Source: JAWHTC01 sp032586155
Lineage (GTDB): Bacteria > Pseudomonadota > Alphaproteobacteria > Rhodobacterales > Rhodobacteraceae
Direction of reading: 5' to 3'
NCBI RefSeq assembly: GCF_032586155.1
Contig: NZ_JAWHTC010000005.1
Location: 62,001 to 126,000, forward strand
Length of the DNA: 64,000 nt
The translations under genes were made by a program, and so were the position numbers. Under the pieces are notes generated by a model. It ran no database searches. It saw nothing but the letters and a program-made list of their open reading frames with translations, and was not told the origin of the DNA. This document shows positions 58,333 to 64,000 of the stretch, piece by piece; position 1 is the stretch's first letter; every line of letters starts with the position of its first letter.

Positions 58333-60108
58333 TCAGACCTCTTGTTCGCACATGTCGGCGGCGTCGATCCCGGCCACCGAGACCGGTTTCTTCATCGCGT
58401 CGCGGCGGAAGGGTTCACCCAGTTCCTGGTTGATCATCGCTTCAATCAGGGTTGTGATGCCCTTCTTTTGATCCTTGCAGGCCTGATCGAGAGCGGCGGT
58501 CAGCTCGTCCATGGTGCGCGCGACAACGCCCTTGAGACCGCAGGCGTTGGCGATCCCGGCATAAGAGACATCCTCGTCCAGTTCGGTGCCGACGAAGTTG
58601 TCGTCAAACCACAGGGTCGAGTTGCGCTTTTCCGCGCCCCATTGGTAGTTGCGGAACACCACCTGGGTGATGGCGGGCCATTCGTTGCGGCCGATGGCGG
58701 TCAGTTCGTTGACCGCGATGCCGAAGGCACCGTCGCCCGAGAAGCCGACAACCGGCACATCAGGACACCCGATCTTGGCGCCCATGACGGCCGGAAGGCC
58801 GTAACCACAGGGGCCGAACAGGCCGGGGGCAAGGTACTTGCGGCCTTCGTCGAAGGACGGGTACGCGTTGCCGATAGCGCAGTTGTTGCCGATGTCCGAG
58901 GAGATGATTGCCTCGCGCGGCAGGGCCTGCTGGATTGCGCGCCAGGCCATGCGGGGGCTCATCCATTCGGGTTTGTCGTCGCGGGCGCGTTGGTTCCAGG
59001 TGGTGCCGGGATCGTCGTCTTCGTGGTCCATGCCTGCCAACTGCTGGGCCCAGGTGGATTTCGCCGTGGCAACGCGCGCCTTGCGCTCGTCCCGGCCCTC
59101 GTCGCCTGCAGTGTCGGCCAGTTGATCGAGGATGCCTTGCGCCACTTTAGCCGCGTCGCCAACGATGCCGACGGTGACCTTCTTGGTCAGACCGATCCGA
59201 TCGGGGTTGATGTCGACCTGGATGATTTTCGCGTCTGCGGGCCAGTAGTCCATGCCATAGCCCGGCAGGGTCGAAAACGGGTTGAGGCGGGTGCCGAGAC
59301 AAAGCACCACGTCGGCCTGTTTGATTAGCTCCATCCCGGCCTTGGAACCGTTATAGCCCAGCGGTCCGGCGAAAAGCGGGTGGTTGCCCGGGAAGGCATC
59401 GTTGTGCTGATAGCCGACACAGACCGGCGCATCGAGACGCTCGGCCAGGGCCATCGAGGTGGCAATGCCGCCTTTCGACAGGACCACGCCAGCGCCGTTG
59501 AGGATAACCGGGTTCTTGGCCTCGGACAAAAGCGCGGCCGCGGCGGCGACGGAGTTGGTGCCGCCGGGGGACATTTCGAATTCGATCGGCTCGGGCAGGT
59601 CGATGTCGATGACCTGGGTCCACATATCACGGGGAATGTTGAGCTGTGCAGGGGCGCTGAGGCGTTTGGCCTGGGAAATCACCCGGGTCAGAACCTCGGC
59701 CACGCGGGACGGATCACGCACCTCTTCCTGGTAGGCAACCATGTCTTCGAACAGTTTCATCTGTTCGACTTCCTGGAAACCGCCCTGACCGATGGTCTTG
59801 TTGGCGGCCTGCGGCGTGACCAGCAGAAGTGGTGTGTGGTTCCAATAAGCGGTTTTCACGGCGGTGACAAAGTTGGTGATGCCGGGGCCGTTCTGGGCGA
59901 TCATCATCGACATCTTGCCGGTGGCGCGGGTGTAGCCGTCTGACATCATGCCGGCACTGCCTTCATGGGCGCAGTCCCAGAAGGTGATCCCGGCCTTGGG
60001 GAACAGGTCCGAGATCGGCATCATGGCGGAACCGATGATGCCAAAGGCATGTTCGATACCGTGGCGTTGCAGAACCTTCACAAAGGCTTCTTCGGTGGTC
60101 ATTTTCAT
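58333..60108 (-). CDS. xsc: Sulfoacetaldehyde acetyltransferase
   Basis: The 591-residue product matches Xsc end to end: MKMTTEEAFVKVLQRHGIEHAFGIIGSAMMPISDLFP, the ThDP-binding GDGAFGIAVNELTAIGRNEWP, QWGAEKRNSTLWFDDNFVGTEL and IEAMINQELGEPFRRDAMKKPV. The enzyme uses thiamine diphosphate and phosphate to cut sulfoacetaldehyde into acetyl phosphate and sulfite. It is the core of breakdown of taurine, isethionate and similar C2 sulfonates. No taurine transporter, dehydrogenase or aminotransferase gene is in the window, so the original substrate cannot be fixed. Confidence 0.96.
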   Translation of the reverse strand: MKMTTEEAFVKVLQRHGIEHAFGIIGSAMMPISDLFPKAGITFWDCAHEGSAGMMSDGYTRATGKMSMMIAQNGPGITNFVTAVKTAYWNHTPLLLVTPQAANKTIGQGGFQEVEQMKLFEDMVAYQEEVRDPSRVAEVLTRVISQAKRLSAPAQLNIPRDMWTQVIDIDLPEPIEFEMSPGGTNSVAAAAALLSEAKNPVILNGAGVVLSKGGIATSMALAERLDAPVCVGYQHNDAFPGNHPLFAGPLGYNGSKAGMELIKQADVVLCLGTRLNPFSTLPGYGMDYWPADAKIIQVDINPDRIGLTKKVTVGIVGDAAKVAQGILDQLADTAGDEGRDERKARVATAKSTWAQQLAGMDHEDDDPGTTWNQRARDDKPEWMSPRMAWRAIQQALPREAIISSDIGNNCAIGNAYPSFDEGRKYLAPGLFGPCGYGLPAVMGAKIGCPDVPVVGFSGDGAFGIAVNELTAIGRNEWPAITQVVFRNYQWGAEKRNSTLWFDDNFVGTELDEDVSYAGIANACGLKGVVARTMDELTAALDQACKDQKKGITTLIEAMINQELGEPFRRDAMKKPVSVAGIDAADMCEQEV

Positions 60109-60200
60109 GGGGCGGGTGTCCTTCTGAGCAGGGAATCAGGGGCGAGTCGCCTGCCAGCGACCCGGTCGGACTGGAATTTACGTGTTGAGTGCGTTTGGGG

Positions 60201-60233
60201 TTAGCGCCAAATCTAAAAGTAAATTAGGTCCAA
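60201..60233 (-). promoter_or_regulatory. Direct repeats upstream of xsc, candidate TauR-binding site
   Basis: On the minus strand TTGGACCTAA (60233-60224) and TTGGCGCTAA (60210-60201) are direct repeats 23 bases apart, about two helix turns, in the 135-base gap before xsc. MocR-type regulators such as TauR, GabR and PdxR bind direct repeats of this sort. That TauR of Rhodobacter uses a similar half-site is from memory. Confidence 0.5.
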
Positions 60234-60243
60234 AATTTAGGGG

Positions 60244-61707
60244 TCAGCCCATTGTGGCAATCGTATCGGCGATCAATCCGACGCCTTCTTCGATCCGTGT
60301 GGACGGAATCGAGGAGTAACCCAGCCGATAGTGACAGCGGCCGCGATTGGCTGACGCAAAGAAGGCGTGACCCGGTTCGATCAGAACGCTTTTCTCGCGC
60401 AGGCGGGCGGCAAGGGCTTCGGTGTCGAGGCTGACATCGCCCCGCATCCAGAAGGACGAGCCGCCGAAATGGGCGCTGCCGTCGATGGTGAGGCCGTGGG
60501 TTTCGATGGCCTGGGTCATAACCTCGCGGCGGCGGCGCAGGGTGTCACCCATGCGGCGGATCAGGCTGTCGTAGTGGCCCAGCGACAGGAAGTAGGCGGC
60601 AGTACGTTGGATATGGCCGGGCACGTGGCGCAGCACCGATGCGCGCAACGCGCGAACCTCGCGGATAAAGGGGGCAGAACCGACGAGATAGCCCAGGCGC
60701 AGGCCCGGAAAGAGCGATTTCGAAAACGAGCCAACATATATCACGCGTCCGTCGCGATCCAGCGATTTGAGTGCTGGCGAGGGTGGTGAAAGGAAGGACA
60801 TCTCGAATTCGTAGTCGTCCTCTACCACTAGTGCGTCCATGTCGCGGGCGCGGTTCAGCAGATCGTGCCGCCGTTCCAGAGACATAGTCGACGAGGTCGG
60901 GCATTGGTGGCTGGGTGTGGTAAAAACAACATCTGTTTCCAATGGGATATTCTCGGGCGGAAGTCCGTCGCCATCCACCGCAATAGGGCTGACGTGACAC
61001 CGTGATTGGGTCAGGATATCGCGCAGGGCGGGGTAACAGGGATCTTCGATGGCCGCGGTGCGGCGCTGGGTCAAAAGCACCTGCGCAGTGAGCCAAAGTG
61101 CGTTCTGCGCCCCCATGGTGACAAGGATTTCGTCGCGACCGGCCAGGATACCCCGGCGGGGCAGAATGTGGCGGGCGATGAACTCGATCAACTCGGGATC
61201 GTCCTGATCGTAATAGTCCGAGGTCAGTGAGGCGAAATCGCGCTGGCCCAAGGCGCGCAGGGCACATTGTCGCCAGTTGGCGTGGTCAAACAGCGTTGGG
61301 TCGGTTTGGCCATAAACGAAGGGGAATCGATAGGTCGACCAGTCCTTGGGTTTTGACGGGGTGACCCCGCCGCAAAACCGTTGCCCCAGAGCGCGGGACC
61401 AATCGACATTGTCCTGGCGCGGCGGTTGCAGCGGGAAGCGTGGCGGTTCGGGTGCGGTATCGGAGATGAAATAGCCCGAGCGCCCGCGCGAGGTCAGGTA
61501 GTCCGACGCGACCAGCTCGGTATAGGCCAATGTCACGGTGATCCGGGCGACACCGAGATGGCTGGCAAGCTTGCGCGACGAAGGCAGTTTCTCGCCCCGC
61601 TGGAAACGGCCGGTGAGGATGCCCTGGGCGATCATCTGCTGGATCTGACTTTGCAGCGTGCCTTGGGCATGGGGGTCGAGAAAGAAGGTTTCTACCGAAA
61701 TCGCCAT
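60244..61707 (-). CDS. tauR: MocR-type (GntR/aminotransferase) regulator, TauR-like
   Basis: The 487-residue product fuses an N-terminal GntR winged helix (IQQMIAQGILTGRFQRGEKLPSSRKLASHLGVARITVTLAYTELVASDYLTSRGRSGYF in pieces) to a class I aminotransferase-like domain. The PLP lysine is in GSFSKSLFPGLRLGYLVGSAPF and the early MGAQNALWLTAQVLL helix is kept. Such regulators sense an amine through PLP; TauR uses taurine. Its place directly upstream of xsc supports TauR. It would activate xsc-ackA and possibly pta. Confidence 0.9.
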   Translation of the reverse strand: MAISVETFFLDPHAQGTLQSQIQQMIAQGILTGRFQRGEKLPSSRKLASHLGVARITVTLAYTELVASDYLTSRGRSGYFISDTAPEPPRFPLQPPRQDNVDWSRALGQRFCGGVTPSKPKDWSTYRFPFVYGQTDPTLFDHANWRQCALRALGQRDFASLTSDYYDQDDPELIEFIARHILPRRGILAGRDEILVTMGAQNALWLTAQVLLTQRRTAAIEDPCYPALRDILTQSRCHVSPIAVDGDGLPPENIPLETDVVFTTPSHQCPTSSTMSLERRHDLLNRARDMDALVVEDDYEFEMSFLSPPSPALKSLDRDGRVIYVGSFSKSLFPGLRLGYLVGSAPFIREVRALRASVLRHVPGHIQRTAAYFLSLGHYDSLIRRMGDTLRRRREVMTQAIETHGLTIDGSAHFGGSSFWMRGDVSLDTEALAARLREKSVLIEPGHAFFASANRGRCHYRLGYSSIPSTRIEEGVGLIADTIATMG

Positions 61708-61762
61708 GGGAGGGACTGTAGACTGGTCTTAGGGAGCGGGCAATCTGGTATTATGCCAGGTT

Positions 61763-61805
61763 GCGGGGCCGCGCGGCCCCGCCAGACGCGGGCGCGCGCC
61801 CGCGT
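61763..61805. repeat. Two adjacent perfect 20-base palindromes
   Basis: GCGGGGCCGCGCGGCCCCGC (61763-61782) and ACGCGGGCGCGCGCCCGCGT (61786-61805) are each exactly self-complementary and are three bases apart. They lie between the tauR start and the tesB stop, so they may end tesB transcription. They are almost all G and C and have no T-tract. Confidence 0.7.
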
Positions 61806-61815
61806 GGTGTTTGGA

Positions 61816-62709
61816 TCACGCTTTGGGCGTCACCTGCCGGACAAGCCCTTCTTGGGCGACATTGGCCACCAGTACTCCGTCGCGGGTGAAGATGCGGCCG
61901 CGGTTGAAGCCGCGGGCGCCGCCGGACCAGGGGCTGTCCATGGTATAGAGCAGCCAGTCGTCGGCGCGCAGATCGGAATGGAACCAGACCGCATGGTCAA
62001 GCGAGGCGAACTGCATGTCGGTATCGGCAAAGGCCTTGCCATGGGCAAAGGCCGAGGTGATCAGCAAGCCGAAATCCGAGGCATAGGCAAGCGCCGCGCG
62101 GTGCAGCGCGGCATTGTCGCCGATCTGGCCCGGAACGCGGAACCAGAAGCTCTGTTCGCGGCGCGGGGTACGGTCGAAGGGCGCGCGCAGGATCGCCGGG
62201 CGGATTTCAACGGGCCGCGTGTTGGAGAGCCACTTGATGTAGGCTTCGGGCAGCTCTCCGGCGTAATCCTTGGCGAGTTCGGCCTCGGTGCGCAGTTCTT
62301 CAGGCGGGGGCACGTCGGGCATGTCGTCCTGGTGGCTGAGCCCCGGTTCGATCACGTGGAACGAGGCTGCGAGATTGAGGATGGGTTTGCCATTTTGCAC
62401 CGCCACAACCCGGCGGGTGGTAAACGAGCCGCCATCACGGTCGCGTTCAACCTGGTAGAGCACCGGGGCGGTGGCATCGCCGGGACGCATGAAATAGCCG
62501 TGCAGGCTGTGGGCCGGGCGGTCTGAGGGCACGGTCTTGATCGCGGCCATCAACGCCTGGGCGATGACCTGTCCACCAAAGCTGCGGCCGCGCCCACCCG
62601 GTGTGGCGATTCCGCGAAAGAAGTTCTGTTCGACCGGTTCGACATCGAGGATGCCGACCAGCGCATCGGCCAGTTGCTGCGGGGTGGGTTGGGCTGTGTC
62701 AGACGACAT
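61816..62709 (-). CDS. tesB: Acyl-CoA thioesterase II
   Basis: The 297-residue product from ATG 62709 has two hotdog domains: NFFRGIATPGGRGRSFGGQVIAQALMAA, LHGYFMRPGDATAPVLYQVERDRDGGSFTTRRV, and the second with HAVWFHSDLRADDWLLYTMDSPWSGGARGFNRGRIF, where the conserved Asp-Thr-Gln type active-site residues lie near SLDHAVW. It hydrolyses medium and long acyl-CoA. It is downstream of the CDF gene, 10 bases apart. Confidence 0.92.
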   Translation of the reverse strand: MSSDTAQPTPQQLADALVGILDVEPVEQNFFRGIATPGGRGRSFGGQVIAQALMAAIKTVPSDRPAHSLHGYFMRPGDATAPVLYQVERDRDGGSFTTRRVVAVQNGKPILNLAASFHVIEPGLSHQDDMPDVPPPEELRTEAELAKDYAGELPEAYIKWLSNTRPVEIRPAILRAPFDRTPRREQSFWFRVPGQIGDNAALHRAALAYASDFGLLITSAFAHGKAFADTDMQFASLDHAVWFHSDLRADDWLLYTMDSPWSGGARGFNRGRIFTRDGVLVANVAQEGLVRQVTPKA

Positions 62710-62719
62710 TGGGGGCCTT

Positions 62720-63628
62720 TCAATGGCCAATGACCTGCGGGTCTTCGCAGGCATCGCGCGTGGTTTCGATCTCGAGAGTAGAATGGGCGATGCCGTAGGT
62801 GCCGTGCAACAGTGACTTGAGGTCGCGTTTCACGGTGTCGGCGACGGCGCCGTGGGCAAGAACCACATGCGCCTCGAGGGCAAGCTCGTGCTCCTGCATG
62901 TGCCACAGGTGAACATGGTGGACGTTGGCGACACCCTGAACGACTTCCATTTCCGCGATCAGGTCGCGCAGGTCGGGATCATTCGGAGCGCCCAGCATCA
63001 GGATGCGGATAACCGGTTTAATGCCGAGGGCCGAGTGCCACAGGATATAGGCCGAGATCATCAGGGTGACGATCGGGTCGATGAGTCGCCAGTCGTAAAG
63101 CAGGATCAGGGTCCCGGCGAGGATCACCGCGACCGAACCCAGGGCATCGGCAAGGTTGTGCAGGAAGGCGGCACGCATGTTGACGCTGTCGCGGGACATG
63201 CGGAAAATCAGCAGCGCGGTGAGCGCATCGACGACGAGGGCCAACCCGGCGACCACAACAACGATCCAGCCGGTCACATCGACCGGGTTGAACAGGCGCT
63301 CGATTCCTTCGGCTGCGAGGTAGAGGGCGATGACAATCAGGGTGGTGTAGTTGATCAGCGCCGCCACCACCTCGGCCCGGCCATAGCCGAATGTCATCTC
63401 TTCATCCGCCGGACGGCGGGCGATGCGGCGGGCGGCAAAGGCGATGACCAGCGATAGGGCATCGGACAGGTTATGAATTGCGTCGGCAATCAGCGCCAGG
63501 CTGCCCGAGATTACCCCGGCGACGATCTGGGCCAGGGTCAGTACAATGTTGACCGCCACAGCCCAGGCGACACGCTTGTCACCGTCGGGGTCGGTGGCGA
63601 GATGGTGGTGGTGATGATCATGCGGCAT
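62720..63628 (-). CDS. Cation diffusion facilitator (zinc/divalent metal efflux)
   Basis: The 302-residue product from ATG 63628 starts MPHDHHHHHLATDPDGDK, a His-rich metal-binding tail. Six membrane segments follow, with the HNLSDA (segment II) and HNLADALGS (segment V) signature repeats whose His and Asp residues form the transport site. The C-terminal cytoplasmic domain is present (VHHVHLWHMQEHELALEAHVVL). This is the ZitB/CzcD-type layout: it exports zinc or similar ions. Its start overlaps the end of the partial gene upstream by 11 bases. Confidence 0.92.
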   Translation of the reverse strand: MPHDHHHHHLATDPDGDKRVAWAVAVNIVLTLAQIVAGVISGSLALIADAIHNLSDALSLVIAFAARRIARRPADEEMTFGYGRAEVVAALINYTTLIVIALYLAAEGIERLFNPVDVTGWIVVVVAGLALVVDALTALLIFRMSRDSVNMRAAFLHNLADALGSVAVILAGTLILLYDWRLIDPIVTLMISAYILWHSALGIKPVIRILMLGAPNDPDLRDLIAEMEVVQGVANVHHVHLWHMQEHELALEAHVVLAHGAVADTVKRDLKSLLHGTYGIAHSTLEIETTRDACEDPQVIGH

Positions 63629-64000
63629 TGGACGGGCCTTTGCGATCGGAGTTTGCCGGTGCGGAGTCGGGGCCGCCGGGGATTGAGGGAATGTTGCCTG
63701 CGCGCATGGCACGAACCCGGGCGTTCATCCAGTGCCGGATGGCGAAACGGTAAAGTGTAACGCGCAGAATGCCCAGCCGTTGCCGGTGGTCCGCGAAGAA
63801 TGCATCGGGCGTGTCGAACAGGCCGAAATCACGGGTGATGCCGGTAGACTGGATGAAAGTGTCGGTGCCGTGCCAGGTGACCGCGGGAGCCTCGAGGCAG
63901 GCCGTGCCGACGCCATAGGCGCAGAGACTGCCGCCGCCGAAACGCGATTGCAGGGCGATCAGCAGAGGATCGTCGAGGATGAAGCCTTCCAACGTGATCC
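63618..64000 (-). CDS. Protein of unknown function, C-terminal part (cut by the window end)
   Basis: The frame is open to the last base of the window, so the N-terminus is outside. The visible 127 residues (ITLEGFILDDPLLIALQSRFGGGSLCAYGVGTACLEAP..., VTLYRFAIRHWMNARVRAMRAGNIPSIPGG) show no domain I know. It overlaps the CDF start by 11 bases and so is in the same operon. A TTG at 63992 could be mistaken for a start, but the frame continues past it. Confidence 0.65.
   Translation of the reverse strand, partial: ITLEGFILDDPLLIALQSRFGGGSLCAYGVGTACLEAPAVTWHGTDTFIQSTGITRDFGLFDTPDAFFADHRQRLGILRVTLYRFAIRHWMNARVRAMRAGNIPSIPGGPDSAPANSDRKGPSNAA

Noticed and set aside
1..64000. CRISPR array, tRNA or rRNA genes
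   Set aside because: No regularly spaced direct repeats were seen and no gap contains a recognisable tRNA or rRNA pattern; I could not run a tRNA search.

Overview
This is a GC-rich, gene-dense chromosomal window from a Rhodobacteraceae (Roseobacter-group) alphaproteobacterium. The assignment rests on the DUF3576-leuS-lptE-holA order, a Rhodobacter-type porin, a TauR/Xsc sulfonate locus, GlcDEF glycolate oxidase, a creatinase, and small conserved cell-envelope genes. I saw no rRNA, tRNA, CRISPR array, transposase or prophage structural gene.

Layout. 1-9.2 kb: end of a porin gene, a DUF3576 lipoprotein, a GT4 glycosyltransferase, then the overlapping housekeeping run leuS-lptE-holA-alpha/beta hydrolase-GST-GST. 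9.4-20.8 kb: a surface-glycan region with a nonulosonic (sialic-type) acid pathway spread over both strands (Gfo/Idh oxidoreductase, CMP-sugar synthetase, SDR, NeuC-like epimerase, NeuB-like synthase). It also holds two Kdo transferase paralogues, a phosphatase, a glycosyltransferase, two methyltransferases and an LpxL-type acyltransferase. 20.9-22.9 kb: an ArsR regulator with an old-yellow-enzyme flavoprotein, and a small secreted protein. 23.1-27.4 kb: glcD-glcE-(membrane protein)-glcF for glycolate oxidation. 27.6-35.1 kb: a trypsin-like protease, a small heat-shock protein, an ECF sigma factor with a membrane-anchored vWA protein, a shortened PEP-mutase-family gene and a penicillin-acylase homologue. 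35.2-44.9 kb: GabD-type dehydrogenase, hydrolase, P1 peptidase, creatinase, an S24 repressor with a divergent small gene, a Tat-type cyclase-family protein, an AGAT-like amidinotransferase, and two paralogous membrane proteins.

45.4-53.5 kb is the least explained part: ten genes on one strand, built around a classical AAA ATPase and a long coiled-coil protein that resembles TelA (toxic-anion resistance), with a cupin, four small or medium membrane proteins, and several proteins of unknown family. I regard it as the best candidate for an undescribed system, probably acting at the membrane.

53.5-64 kb: a LysR-SDR divergent pair, citrate synthase, then pta, ackA, xsc and a MocR-type regulator (TauR). 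Xsc turns sulfoacetaldehyde into acetyl phosphate and sulfite; Pta turns that into acetyl-CoA; AckA can make ATP and acetate; the neighbouring citrate synthase would take the acetyl-CoA into central metabolism. The window ends with tesB, a CDF metal transporter and a partial unknown gene.

Intergenic spaces carry several families of short palindromic repeats, each in two to five copies. They explain most of the non-coding sequence.
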